The notes: generated by a model not told the origin, from the sequence alone. A DNA stretch of 64,000 bases from JAVKDP01 sp040222185 (GCA_040222185.1 JAVKDP010000025.1:1-64000); one strand, 5' to 3'; positions 42,956 through 52,023 are shown, counted from the stretch's first letter. Numbers and translations are program-made.

Positions 42956-43126
42956 TCAAGCTTTATTCTTTTGAATAAAGTCTTTTACGCTGTCCTGGTC
43001 GATCATCGCTTCGCGATAAGAATACTTACCACTATCATTCTTAGTTGATATTACAACTTTTGCCATACGTCTTGCAGATCTTTTCGCTTGAAGCGCATCT
43101 GCACCGAATACTTGTTTCTTAGCCAT
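42956..43126 (-). CDS. DUF4295 small basic protein
   Basis: 56 aa, translated by me from the minus strand: starts 'MAKKQVFGADALQAKRSARR' and ends 'SVKDFIQKNKA'. This is the DUF4295 family, found in Bacteroidota directly after the genes for bL28 and bL33. It is basic and of ribosomal-protein size, so a ribosome association is plausible but not shown here. 8 bp after rpmG, and followed by the operon terminator. Confidence 0.9.
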   Translation of the reverse strand: MAKKQVFGADALQAKRSARRMAKVVISTKNDSGKYSYREAMIDQDSVKDFIQKNKA

Positions 43127-43134
43127 TGCTCAAC

Positions 43135-43299
43135 TTATTTAATTTCTTTGTGTGTGGTGTGTTTCCTAAGAACAGGATTGTATTTCTTTAGTTCCATGCG
43201 TTCAGTCTGCGTACGTCTGTTCTTCGTAGTCACATAACGTGAAGAACCCGGTTTTTCAGTACACTCTAAAATCACTTGAACTCTATTGCCTTTTGCCAT
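43135..43299 (-). CDS. rpmG: Large ribosomal subunit protein bL33
   Basis: 54 aa, read from the minus strand: 'MAKGNRVQVILECTEKPGSS', then 'RYVTTKNRRTQTERMELKKY' and 'NPVLRKHTTHKEIK'. Matches bL33. It has a single cysteine, so it is the zinc-free (C-) form without the CxxC pairs. Lies between rpmB (4 bp upstream) and the DUF4295 gene. Confidence 0.95.
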   Translation of the reverse strand: MAKGNRVQVILECTEKPGSSRYVTTKNRRTQTERMELKKYNPVLRKHTTHKEIK

Positions 43300-43303
43300 T
43301 AGT

Positions 43304-43549
43304 TTATACTGCTTTTAATAGGGTTCCTTTTCGACGCGCATCCTTTAGAACTTCAGTAATACCATTTTTGTTAATGGTTCTGAGAGTTTTCGCAGATACT
43401 TTTAGAGTAATCCATCGGTCCTCTTCAGGGATGTAAAAGCGTCTTTTTTGTAAATTCAAATGAAAGCGGTGCTTAGTCTTGTTATTAGACTTAGAAGAAC
43501 GGTAACCGTTCATCGCTTTTTTTCCAGTAATATCGTCTCTTCGCGACAT
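43304..43549 (-). CDS. rpmB: Large ribosomal subunit protein bL28
   Basis: 81 aa basic protein with the bL28 pattern: 'DDITGKKAMNGYRSSKSNNKTKHRFHLNLQ' start region, 'KRRFYIPEEDRWITLKVSAKTLRTI' core and 'NKNGITEVLKDAR' end. First gene of rpmB-rpmG-DUF4295. The usual first Cys of some bL28 proteins is absent. Confidence 0.96.
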   Translation of the reverse strand: MSRRDDITGKKAMNGYRSSKSNNKTKHRFHLNLQKRRFYIPEEDRWITLKVSAKTLRTINKNGITEVLKDARRKGTLLKAV

Positions 43550-43583
43550 TTTGATCTAATTAATTCGTTTTCAAAATAGACCC

Positions 43584-43615
43584 CAAAGATAGAGGTATAA
43601 TTCTCAAAATTCAAT
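43584..43615 (-). promoter_or_regulatory. Promoter of the rpmB operon
   Basis: On the minus strand ATTG (-33, 43612-43615) and TATCTTTG (-7, 43584-43591) are 20 nt apart, matching the Bacteroidota TTG-N19-21-TAnnTTTG arrangement. About 35 bp before the rpmB start. Confidence 0.65.
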
Positions 43616-43647
43616 GATTTTGATTACTAAAATTCATAAAAATTGAG

Positions 43648-43676
43648 TTATCCACTGAAAAAGTATTTTATCCACA
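43648..43676 (+). promoter_or_regulatory. Two DnaA boxes upstream of gyrB
   Basis: TTATCCACT (43648-43656) and a perfect TTATCCACA (43668-43676) lie in the same orientation 20 bp apart, in the AT-rich 278-bp gap between rpmB and gyrB. They could regulate gyrB or belong to an origin-like region. Confidence 0.6.
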
Positions 43677-43827
43677 TTAGAAACAACAGGTTTAGCCCTC
43701 AAATTCTCGTTCTTACAGCTTATCTCTATTTTTTTGAATATTGACCCTGCCTTTTTTTGTTTTTGACCTTATAAGCCCTATTTTCTGGCGTTAAAAAACT
43801 CATCTAACAAAGCTATCACCCTTTTTT

Positions 43828-45765
43828 ATGGCAAAAACACAAGGTTCCGACTACAAGGCTTCAAATATACAGGTTTTAGAAGGTCTTGAGGCGGTTAGAA
43901 AGCGCCCTGCAATGTATATCGGGGACACTGGCCAGAGAGGGCTTCACCACCTTATAAATGAAGTAGTAGATAATTCTATTGATGAAGCCCTTGCTGGTCA
44001 CTGTGATCATATTATAGTACAAATAAATGAAGACGGATCTTTAACCGTTGAGGATAATGGTCGGGGCATACCTGTTGATATGCACCCAAAGCTTGGAATT
44101 CCTGCAGTTGAAGTAGTTTTGACCAAGCTACACGCCGGTGGTAAGTTCGATAAAGACACTTATAAAGTATCCGGTGGACTTCACGGGGTAGGTGTAAGTT
44201 GTGTAAACGCACTTTCTACTCTTTTCGTCGCTGAGATTCACCGCGCGGGAAAGATTCATAAAATGGAATTTGAAAAAGGTATCACTACCACTCCGCTTAC
44301 TGTTGAAGGCAAGACAGACAAAACAGGGACATTTATAACCTTCTTTCCTGACCCAAGCGTATTTACTCAAACGATTGAGTTCAAGTTCAATATTATTGCG
44401 GAACGCATGAGGGAGCTTGCTTTTCTTAACCCCGAAGTAACAATCGAGTTAATCGATAAAAGAGAAGAGGATGAAGAACTTGGGAAAGAAGTGTATCACT
44501 ATGAAGGCGGTGTAAAAGATTTTGTCCAGTACCTGGATGAAGCCAGAGATACAAGTATGCCAACTCCTATATATATACAGGGAGAAGTTGAAGGCGTTCC
44601 GGTTGAGTTGGCTATGCAATATAATAGCTCGTATACCGAAAATGTTCACTCATACGTGAATAACATTAACACCCGGGAAGGCGGAACACATGTTTCGGGT
44701 TTTCGACGCGCTTTAACCCGTTCTTTAAAGAACTATGCCGATAAGAATAACATTATTAAGTCCAATAGTAAGGTTAGTATTTCCGGTGAAGATTTCAGGG
44801 AAGGACTTACGGCGGTACTTAGTGTTAAGGTTGCTGAACCACAATTTGAAGGTCAGACTAAAACAAAACTTGGTAATTCAGAAGTTCAAAGCGCAGTAGA
44901 GGTTACTGTTTATGACCAGCTGAATGAGTACCTGGAGCAGAATCCAAAGATTGCCAAAAAGGTTATTGAGAAAGTTGTTCTTGCTGCTGAAGCGCGTGAA
45001 GCAGCGAGAAAAGCCCGGCAATTGGTTCAAAGAAAAAGCGTAATGAGTGGTGGGGGGCTCCCGGGAAAACTGGCAGATTGCTCTATCAAGGATCCTGAAC
45101 ATTGCGAAATATACCTTGTGGAGGGTGACTCTGCGGGCGGCTCTGCGAAAATGGGCCGTAATCGTAGTTTCCAGGCTATTCTTCCCCTTCGTGGTAAGAT
45201 TCTGAATGTGGAAAAAGCCAAGATCAACAAGATTCTTGAGAATAAAGAAATTCAGGCGATGATCACTGCTTTTGGCTCAGGTATTGGGCATAGTGAAGAA
45301 GAGTTTGAATTAGAGAAGCTCCGCTATCATAAAATTATCATCATGACGGATGCCGATATTGATGGCTCTCACATCCGAACACTATTATTGACTTTCTTCT
45401 ATAGATATATGAGACCGCTTGTTGAAAGCGGATACGTTTACATTGCTACCCCGCCTTTGTTTAGAATTACTGCGGGGAAAAATATCGAGTATGCATGGGA
45501 TGACCCGACTCGTGATAAAATTGTAAATGAACTGAAAAAAGGTAAGCGTAAGTTTGACGTTTCAAGATATAAAGGTCTTGGAGAGATGAACCCTGAACAG
45601 CTATGGGAAACTACGATGGATCCCGAAACTCGCACCCTTCAACAGGTTTCTATTGAAAGTGCGGCTGGAGCTGATAAGATGTTCTCTACACTAATGGGAG
45701 ATGATGTTGCCCCAAGGCGAGAGTTCATTGAGAGAAACTCGAAATACGCAAAACTCGATATTTAA
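43828..45765 (+). CDS. gyrB: DNA gyrase subunit B
   Basis: 645 aa. GHKL ATPase motifs 'EVVDNSIDEALAGHC', 'VEDNGRGIPVDMHPK', 'GGLHGVGVSCVNALS'; transducer with 'QTKTKLGN'; TOPRIM domain 'EGDSAGGSAKMGRNRSFQA', 'PLRGKILNVEKA' and 'MTDADIDGSHIRTLLLTFFYR'; C-terminal 'RYKGLGEMNPEQLWETTMDP'. GyrB-type (not ParE) by context and motifs. Immediately upstream of gyrA (32 bp gap), so co-expressed. Targets negative supercoiling; quinolone and coumarin target. Confidence 0.98.
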   Translation: MAKTQGSDYKASNIQVLEGLEAVRKRPAMYIGDTGQRGLHHLINEVVDNSIDEALAGHCDHIIVQINEDGSLTVEDNGRGIPVDMHPKLGIPAVEVVLTKLHAGGKFDKDTYKVSGGLHGVGVSCVNALSTLFVAEIHRAGKIHKMEFEKGITTTPLTVEGKTDKTGTFITFFPDPSVFTQTIEFKFNIIAERMRELAFLNPEVTIELIDKREEDEELGKEVYHYEGGVKDFVQYLDEARDTSMPTPIYIQGEVEGVPVELAMQYNSSYTENVHSYVNNINTREGGTHVSGFRRALTRSLKNYADKNNIIKSNSKVSISGEDFREGLTAVLSVKVAEPQFEGQTKTKLGNSEVQSAVEVTVYDQLNEYLEQNPKIAKKVIEKVVLAAEAREAARKARQLVQRKSVMSGGGLPGKLADCSIKDPEHCEIYLVEGDSAGGSAKMGRNRSFQAILPLRGKILNVEKAKINKILENKEIQAMITAFGSGIGHSEEEFELEKLRYHKIIIMTDADIDGSHIRTLLLTFFYRYMRPLVESGYVYIATPPLFRITAGKNIEYAWDDPTRDKIVNELKKGKRKFDVSRYKGLGEMNPEQLWETTMDPETRTLQQVSIESAAGADKMFSTLMGDDVAPRREFIERNSKYAKLDI

Positions 45766-45797
45766 TAGATATTCTAAAGGACTTAAGAAACTGATTT

Positions 45798-48287
45798 ATG
45801 GCTAGAGAAAAAATTATTCCAATAACCATTGAAGACGAAATGCAATCATCGTACATCGATTATTCGATGTCGGTTATCGTTTCTCGTGCACTTCCGGATG
45901 TTAGAGACGGGTTAAAGCCTGTTCATAGAAGGGCTTTATATGGTATGAGTGACCTGGGAATGCTTCACAATCGTGGGTACAAAAAAAGTGCTCGTATTGT
46001 TGGTGAAGTATTAGGTAAGTATCACCCGCATGGTGATACCGCCGTTTATGACACCATTGTTCGTATGGTTCAAAAATTCTCTTTGAGGTATCCTTTAGTA
46101 GACGGGCAGGGAAACTTTGGTTCGGTTGATGGCGATTCTGCAGCCGCGATGCGTTATACAGAAGTTCGTATGGATCGAATTGCTGAAGAGCTTCTTAATG
46201 ACATCAATAAAGAGACTGTTGATTACCAGTCAAACTTTGATGATACATTACAGGAGCCAACCGTTCTTCCGGGAACCTTGCCTAACCTTTTGGTAAACGG
46301 ATCTTCTGGTATCGCAGTAGGTATGGCCACAAATATGGCTCCTCATAACCTCACTGAAGTTATTGATGGTATTGTACAATACATCGACAATAACGATATC
46401 GAGCTAAAAGAACTGATGAAAACCATTACCGCTCCTGATTTTCCAACAGGTGGTATTATTTATGGTTATGAAGGTGTTAAAGATGCTTATGAGACCGGTC
46501 GTGGTAAAGTAGTCATCCGGGCCCGGGCCAACACCGAAGAGTTAAGGGGTGGCAGAGAGCAAATCGTAATTACTGAAATTCCTTACCAGGTTAATAAAAG
46601 TTCCCTTATTCAAAAGATTGCAGAGCTGGTTAACCATGAAAAAATTACTGAGATCTCTGAGGTTCGTGATGAATCCGATAGAGAGGGTATGCGAGTTGTT
46701 ATCATTCTTAAAAGAACTGCCAATGCGGGGGTTGTGCTTAACCAACTCTACAAGTACACCCAAATGCAGACTACTTTTGGAATCATAAACCTTGCTCTTG
46801 TTCAGGGGCGTCCAAAAGTTATGAATCTTAAGGAGCTTATCTATCATTATGTTGAGCACCGAATTGAGATCATAATCAGAAGAACTATTTATGACCTTGA
46901 GGCAGCTGAAGCCAGAGCACATATCCTGGAAGGTTTAAAAATTGCCCTTGATAACCTTGATGAGGTAATCAAAACTATTCGGGCTTCAAAGAACCCGGCT
47001 ATTGCAAATGTAGAGCTTCGTAAAAAATTCGCGCTTACAGACATCCAGGCTAAGGCCATTTTGGAAATGCGTCTTCAGAAACTAACCGGTCTTGAAAGGG
47101 ACAAGATTGATTCAGAGTATAGCGATATCGTTGATAAAATTGCCGAGTTCAGAGTTATCCTATCTGACCGAGATCGCCAAACTTCCATTATTAAGGAAGA
47201 ACTCGAAGATCTGAAAGCACGATATGGTGACGAACGACGTACTCAAATTGTGTATTCTGCCGAGGACTTCAATGTTGAAGACATGATTGCAGATGAAGAC
47301 GTTGTTGTGACTATTTCCAATAAAGGCTTTATCAAGCGAATGCCTGTTAGTGGTTACAGAAGACAGCGCCGTGGTGGAAAAGGAATGAAAGGAACTACTA
47401 CTCGTGATGAGGAATATGTAGAACATTTATTCGTAGCCACAAACCATAATTATATCCTGTTCTTCACAGAAAAAGGGAAATGCTACTGGTTGAAAGTATA
47501 TGAAATTCCTGAAGGTGGTCGTCTGTCCAGAGGGCGAGCAATCGTTAACTTGATTGAAATTGATAAGGACGATGCTATCAAGACATTTGTTCCTGTTAAG
47601 ACGCTGGATGAAGAGGAGTATGTGAAAAACCAGTATATCCTCATGGCTACTAAAGAAGGACAAATCAAGAAAACTTCACTTGAAGCCTACAGCAGGCCGC
47701 GCCGTGATGGAATTATCGCCATTAACATCCGTGAAGGAGACAGCCTTTTAGGGGCTGAACTTACTGATGGTGACAGCAACATTATTCTGGCCAATAAAAA
47801 TGGCCGGGCTATTCGTTTCCATGAAAGCGATGCCAGAGAAATGGGTAGAAATACTTCCGGTGTTCGCGGCATGACTCTTGGAGCTGGCGACGAAATCGTG
47901 GATATGGTTGTTATCAAAAATACTCATGAAGCAACTGTACTGGCCATCTCTGAAAACGGATACGGAAAACGGTCTATGGTGGATGACTACAGAGAACAAT
48001 CCAGGGGAGGTAAAGGTGTCCTCACTTTGAAGATCACTCCAAAAACAGGAAACCTGATTGCGCTTAAAGAGGTTACCGACCAGGATGACCTGATGATCAT
48101 TACAGAACGAGGAAAAGTAATTCGCATGAGTTGCAGCGCTATTCGTACGATGGGTAGAAATACTCAGGGCGTAAGGATTATGAGGCTCGACACAGATGGG
48201 GCAATTGCTGCCGTAACAAGAGTTGTGAATGAAGAAGAAGTAGAGGTTGACGGAGGAAACGACGAAAACGTCGGTGAAGACTCTTAG
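45798..48287 (+). CDS. gyrA: DNA gyrase subunit A
   Basis: 829 aa. The winged-helix domain has 'ALPDVRDGLKPVHRRALYGM', 'KYHPHGDTAVYDTIVRM' and the catalytic Tyr in 'AAMRYTEVRM'. The coiled-coil tower follows. The C-terminal pinwheel contains the GyrA box 'QRRGGKGMKG' and five further blade motifs ('GRNTSGVRGM', 'EQSRGGKGVL', 'GRNTQGVRIM'), which distinguishes GyrA from ParC. Acidic C-terminal tail. Completes the gyrBA operon. Confidence 0.98.
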   Translation: MAREKIIPITIEDEMQSSYIDYSMSVIVSRALPDVRDGLKPVHRRALYGMSDLGMLHNRGYKKSARIVGEVLGKYHPHGDTAVYDTIVRMVQKFSLRYPLVDGQGNFGSVDGDSAAAMRYTEVRMDRIAEELLNDINKETVDYQSNFDDTLQEPTVLPGTLPNLLVNGSSGIAVGMATNMAPHNLTEVIDGIVQYIDNNDIELKELMKTITAPDFPTGGIIYGYEGVKDAYETGRGKVVIRARANTEELRGGREQIVITEIPYQVNKSSLIQKIAELVNHEKITEISEVRDESDREGMRVVIILKRTANAGVVLNQLYKYTQMQTTFGIINLALVQGRPKVMNLKELIYHYVEHRIEIIIRRTIYDLEAAEARAHILEGLKIALDNLDEVIKTIRASKNPAIANVELRKKFALTDIQAKAILEMRLQKLTGLERDKIDSEYSDIVDKIAEFRVILSDRDRQTSIIKEELEDLKARYGDERRTQIVYSAEDFNVEDMIADEDVVVTISNKGFIKRMPVSGYRRQRRGGKGMKGTTTRDEEYVEHLFVATNHNYILFFTEKGKCYWLKVYEIPEGGRLSRGRAIVNLIEIDKDDAIKTFVPVKTLDEEEYVKNQYILMATKEGQIKKTSLEAYSRPRRDGIIAINIREGDSLLGAELTDGDSNIILANKNGRAIRFHESDAREMGRNTSGVRGMTLGAGDEIVDMVVIKNTHEATVLAISENGYGKRSMVDDYREQSRGGKGVLTLKITPKTGNLIALKEVTDQDDLMIITERGKVIRMSCSAIRTMGRNTQGVRIMRLDTDGAIAAVTRVVNEEEVEVDGGNDENVGEDS

Positions 48288-48321
48288 TCTTGTTCTGACT
48301 TCTTTACTTAGGTAAAACTTT

Positions 48322-48350
48322 AAGCCCTTCCAGTTTGGAGGGGCTTTTTT
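48322..48350 (+). terminator. Terminator after gyrA
   Basis: 11-bp stem (48322-48332 with 48336-48346) with one G-U pair and a 3-nt loop, followed by six T. It may also limit antisense reading from the converging WYL gene. Confidence 0.85.
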
Positions 48351-49287
48351 ATTCGCCTAACATTTCTCTCAATAGCGTTGCTCTTTTTACTTTCAATTCT
48401 TTTGGTCCGATAATTTCTACCTCCTTACCAAATTGAAGAAGCCATTCGTTTATAAAGTCTAAATTATCGAACCGAAACGAGAGCTTAATTTTTTTAGAAT
48501 TTTCAGGCTTTTGCTTAATTATTTTAGCCGGTAAATTTGCCCTGAAACGCTTTAAAATCGTTTTTTCGACTAGTAGCTCGACAAAATGTGATGATTCGTC
48601 AAATCTGAAAATAAGCCCCTCTATATCAATGTTTTTTTCGAGCCTAATATTTTCTTCCAAAATTTTGATTTCCTCCATTTGTTCGAGTACAAAATTCCTA
48701 TTCTCTCCTCGCAGGTGAGATTTTCCGATCATGTTCCAATGGTCCTCATAAAAAACCAGAATATAAGGGTCTACTTTTCTGGTCGAAATTTCTCCCTTCT
48801 TATTTTTGTAGCGAAACTCTAGTCTTTTCTTTTGTGCAATTGCACTGCTAATCAAATACCAGTCTCCCCCTTCCTTTTTTTCGAGCCCATATTTCAGATA
48901 CGGATCAACAATCGTCCTTTCTTCCAGGGAGCTCATGAAATCGGTTAATTCCCGAGGCAAGACATTCTTTATCTTGAGCTCTACTCCTCCGGCATCTTCT
49001 ACCAACTGTTTATCAACTTGAGACTTAACGAAGTTTAAACCTACCATAATAGTAGCAAGCTCTTTTGAAGTAAACATCAGCGGTGGGACTTTATAGCCAT
49101 CCATAACGCCATACCCAGCATATTTATCCCACGTAACCGGCACATTTATTTCTTGTAAAGCATTGAAATCCCTAAAGATAGTTCGCCTGCTTACTTCGAA
49201 TTTTTTTGCTATTTCGTCAACTGTTAGCTTTCTGCCCGGCTGCTGAAGAAGCAGCATTAGCTTTAGTCTTCTTTCCGAGCTTTTCAT
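48349..49287 (-). CDS. WYL-domain transcriptional regulator (YafY-like)
   Basis: 312 aa. N-terminal HTH ('RKLTVDEIAKKFEVSRRTIFRDFNALQEINVPV', about 17-50), linker, then a WYL domain ('IAQKKRLEFRYKNKKGEISTRKVDPYILVFYEDHWNMIGK', about 145-185) and a WCX C-terminal domain ('FRFDNLDFINEWLLQFGKEVEIIGPKELK'). WYL proteins bind nucleic-acid ligands or nucleotides and often regulate DNA-damage or phage-defence genes, but here the gene is third in an mnmG-rsmG-WYL unit (ATGA overlap with rsmG), so its targets cannot be guessed. Confidence 0.92.
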   Translation of the reverse strand: MKSSERRLKLMLLLQQPGRKLTVDEIAKKFEVSRRTIFRDFNALQEINVPVTWDKYAGYGVMDGYKVPPLMFTSKELATIMVGLNFVKSQVDKQLVEDAGGVELKIKNVLPRELTDFMSSLEERTIVDPYLKYGLEKKEGGDWYLISSAIAQKKRLEFRYKNKKGEISTRKVDPYILVFYEDHWNMIGKSHLRGENRNFVLEQMEEIKILEENIRLEKNIDIEGLIFRFDESSHFVELLVEKTILKRFRANLPAKIIKQKPENSKKIKLSFRFDNLDFINEWLLQFGKEVEIIGPKELKVKRATLLREMLGE

Positions 49288-49940
49288 TCCAATTTCCTGG
49301 TCACTTCTACGATTGCCTTTCCCTTATAAAAGGGATTATCTATCACTTTATCCAAATTAGTTATAGAAACATTTAGAGGAGTATCAATACTTTCTAACTC
49401 CAGGACAGCTTCTTTTTCCCCTTTCAAAAAGATCAATGTCTCCCAGCTTTTTCCTTGCAAATAATTGGTTAACTCGAAAACTTTAAATGCATGTTTAGTT
49501 ATAACCAGGTCCCGCCTGCCAATCTCAACATTAGAAATTGAACCAGATTCAGTTCGGGCATTTTCAACATTGAGCTTTCTTAAAATCTGTTTAACCGCTA
49601 CCAGTTTTTTGCTTACGATATCATTTAGTACAAACTCTTTTTCTGGAAAGCAGATTGCTAATGGTATCCCCGGAAGCCCTCCGCCGGTTCCTGTATCTAT
49701 GACATTCTTGGCATTTATGAAGCTATCTGTGGTTGCAACTAACAATGAGTGCTTAATATGTTCGAGGATTGTTTCATGTGAAACATCCCTGCTAACCAGG
49801 TTGACTTTACTGTTCCACCAAAAAAGTTCTTCAGAATACTGGCTTAGTTTGACATAGTTTTTGTCAAGAAGATCATTAAGCCTTAAAAGGCTTTCCTGAG
49901 AAATGGAGCTATGTATTACATGATGTTTCACATGAAACAT
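49284..49940 (-). CDS. rsmG: 16S rRNA (guanine527-N7)-methyltransferase RsmG
   Basis: 218 aa, SAM-dependent. SAM site 'NVIDTGTGGGLPGIPLAICFP', then 'NDIVSKKLVAVKQILRKLNVEN' and the family's 'LVITKHAFKVFELTNYLQ'. It begins 'MFHVKHHVIHS', a sequence imposed by an underlying parS-like DNA site. Starts within the mnmG stop (TAATG) and overlaps the WYL gene (ATGA). Loss of this enzyme elsewhere gives low-level streptomycin resistance. Confidence 0.95.
   Translation of the reverse strand: MFHVKHHVIHSSISQESLLRLNDLLDKNYVKLSQYSEELFWWNSKVNLVSRDVSHETILEHIKHSLLVATTDSFINAKNVIDTGTGGGLPGIPLAICFPEKEFVLNDIVSKKLVAVKQILRKLNVENARTESGSISNVEIGRRDLVITKHAFKVFELTNYLQGKSWETLIFLKGEKEAVLELESIDTPLNVSITNLDKVIDNPFYKGKAIVEVTRKLE
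49770..49785. promoter_or_regulatory. parS-like site 1
   Basis: TGTTTCATGTGAAACA, one mismatch from the ParB-binding consensus TGTTTCACGTGAAACA, within rsmG. It is the exact reverse complement of the site at 49924-49939. Confidence 0.75.
49924..49939. promoter_or_regulatory. parS-like site 2
   Basis: TGTTTCACATGAAACA at the 5' end of rsmG, one mismatch from consensus; flanking A/T extends the dyad symmetry to 18 bp (49923-49940). 154 bp from site 1. Confidence 0.75.
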
Positions 49941-51829
49941 TAACTCTTTAGGTAAACCATGAGTACTGCAACATCACTAGCTGATACCCCGCTTATTCTG
50001 CTAGCTTGCCCTATTGTTTCCGGGCGAATCTTTGACAGTTTTTGAAAACCCTCTGTAGAAAGGCTTCGAATCTTGGTGTAATCAATCTTTTCAGGTATCG
50101 TTGCATTTTCTTTCCTGCTGAGCTCTTCTACCATTTCAAACTCTTTCTGAATGTATCCTGAATACTTTATCTGTATCTCAATTTGCTCAATTGCATACTT
50201 GTCATTGGTAACATCATCTACCAGGGCCTTAAGCCCATCATCATATTCAAGCATATCCAGTATAGATACCTGTGGGCGACCCAAAACCGTGTGCGCTTTT
50301 ACCGGCTGAAATAAAGGAGAAGTGCCCTTAGCCTCCAGCATAGGATTCATTTTCTCGGGGCGCACAGTCGTCTTCATAATTATTTGATGAAGAGCATCTA
50401 CTTCTTCTCTTTTTTTGGCAACAGCATCCATTCTTTCTTTTGAAGCCAGGCCTATTTTATACCCCAGCTCAGTAAGCCTTAGATCTGCATTGTCCTGTCG
50501 GAGCAAGATCCTGTGCTCTGCTCTTGAAGTAAACATTCGATACGGTTCTTCTGTGCCTTTATTTATGAGGTCATCAATCAAGACCCCAATATATGCTTCG
50601 GACCTTTTTAGAATAAACGGAGGTTTTTCTGCCACTTTCAATGCAGCGTTAATCCCTGCCATTAACCCCTGACAAGCAGCCTCTTCATATCCTGTAGTCC
50701 CATTGATCTGACCCGCAAAAAATAGCCCGTCAACTTTTTTGGTCTCAAGAGTTCTTTTAATCTGGTGGGGAGGAAAGTAATCGTACTCAATAGCATAACC
50801 AGGACGAATCATCGTCACATTCTCAAACCCGGGAATTGTCCTGAGTGCTTCATATTGTGTTTCCTCAGGGAGAGATGTAGAGAAACCATTCAAATACATT
50901 TCGTAGGTATTCCATCCTTCCGGTTCCAGGAAGAGCTGGTGACGGTCTTTATCAGCAAAGCGATTAATTTTGTCTTCAATACTCGGGCAGTATCTTGGCC
51001 CAATAGATTTTATCCGCCCGTTAAACATCGGGCTTCTATCGAATCCGGTTTTAAGTACCTCATGAACCTCTTCATTGGTATAGCCAATCCAGCAGGTAAG
51101 CTGATCTTCACTTTTTGGCAACGGCCCTTTAGTCATAAATGAGAAAGGTGTAGCGTCGTCATCTCCGTATTGAATCTCCAGTTTTGAATAATCTACCGAC
51201 CTTCCGTCAACACGTGGTGGAGTGCCTGTTTTTAAACGACCTATCTCTAGTCCCAATTTTTCCAAAGCAGCAGAAATACCTACTGACGCTCTTTCCCCAG
51301 ATCTTCCACCACCATAGTTATTCTCTCCGATGTGTATCAGTCCATTTAGAAAGGTACCACTGGTTAACACAACGCTTTTTGAAAAAAACTTTTGCCCCGT
51401 TTGAGTTACAACTCCTTCAACTTTATTTCCATCACTGGTAATTAAGTCAACAACATTGTCTTGCCTGAAAGTTAGCGTTTCCTTCTCTTCCAGCCTTTCT
51501 CTCATTTTCGTGGCATATAACATTCGATCGCTTTGGCATCTTGGACTCCACATAGCCGGGCCTTTACTCCTGTTCAACATTCGGAACTGAACACTGGACT
51601 CATCGCTCACTATTCCCGAAAGCCCTCCAAGAGCATCTATTTCACGTACCAATTGCCCTTTTGCAACTCCGCCCATAGCAGGGTTGCAGGACATCTTCGC
51701 AATCGCCTCAAGATTCATTGTAATGAGTAGCGTCTTTGCCCCAAGCTCAGCAGCAGCTCCGGCAGCTTCACTTCCTGCATGCCCAGCACCTACTACGATT
51801 ACATCATAAGTATTATAAATGGAAGACAT
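49940..51829 (-). CDS. mnmG: tRNA uridine-5-carboxymethylaminomethyl(34) synthesis enzyme MnmG
   Basis: 629 aa. FAD Rossmann motif 'VIVVGAGHAGSEAAGAAAELG', 'MSCNPAMGGVAKGQLVREIDALGG', folate/MnmG signature 'LKTGTPPRVDGRSVDYS', 'GPRYCPSIEDKI' and 'GQINGTTGYEEAACQGLMAG'. The C-terminal helical domain ends 'ASRISGVSASDVAVLMVYLKS'. Together with MnmE it modifies wobble uridines. First gene of mnmG-rsmG-WYL. Confidence 0.97.
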   Translation of the reverse strand: MSSIYNTYDVIVVGAGHAGSEAAGAAAELGAKTLLITMNLEAIAKMSCNPAMGGVAKGQLVREIDALGGLSGIVSDESSVQFRMLNRSKGPAMWSPRCQSDRMLYATKMRERLEEKETLTFRQDNVVDLITSDGNKVEGVVTQTGQKFFSKSVVLTSGTFLNGLIHIGENNYGGGRSGERASVGISAALEKLGLEIGRLKTGTPPRVDGRSVDYSKLEIQYGDDDATPFSFMTKGPLPKSEDQLTCWIGYTNEEVHEVLKTGFDRSPMFNGRIKSIGPRYCPSIEDKINRFADKDRHQLFLEPEGWNTYEMYLNGFSTSLPEETQYEALRTIPGFENVTMIRPGYAIEYDYFPPHQIKRTLETKKVDGLFFAGQINGTTGYEEAACQGLMAGINAALKVAEKPPFILKRSEAYIGVLIDDLINKGTEEPYRMFTSRAEHRILLRQDNADLRLTELGYKIGLASKERMDAVAKKREEVDALHQIIMKTTVRPEKMNPMLEAKGTSPLFQPVKAHTVLGRPQVSILDMLEYDDGLKALVDDVTNDKYAIEQIEIQIKYSGYIQKEFEMVEELSRKENATIPEKIDYTKIRSLSTEGFQKLSKIRPETIGQASRISGVSASDVAVLMVYLKS

Positions 51830-51900
51830 TAATCTCTGTTTTTATTTGATTTAGAGAATTAACCTTTCTGAAAACCTTCGATAAAAGAAGTTATAAAAAG

Positions 51901-51937
51901 AAAAAGCTCTGAACTAATAACTAATTCAGAGCTTTTT
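51901..51937 (-). terminator. Terminator of tRNA-Asp
   Basis: A 13-bp perfect stem (51901-51913 with 51925-51937; AAAAAGCTCTGAA/TTCAGAGCTTTTT), 11-nt loop; the minus strand reads into T-rich sequence. It adjoins the tRNA 3' end. Confidence 0.88.
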
Positions 51938-51938
51938 G

Positions 51939-52012
51939 CGATCCGGAAGGGACTCGAACCCTCGACCTCCTGCGTGACAGGCAGGCGTTCTAACCAACTG
52001 AACTACCGGACC
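51939..52012 (-). tRNA. tRNA-Asp (anticodon GTC)
   Basis: 74-nt cloverleaf on the minus strand: acceptor GGTCCGG/CCGGATC with discriminator G (a known aspartate identity element), D-arm 'AGTTCAGTTGGTTAGAAC', anticodon stem CCTGC/GCAGG around CTGTCAC (anticodon GTC), T-arm GAGGG-TTCGAGT-CCCTT type. CCA is not encoded. Confidence 0.96.
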
Positions 52013-52023
52013 TTTGAGAGCCT

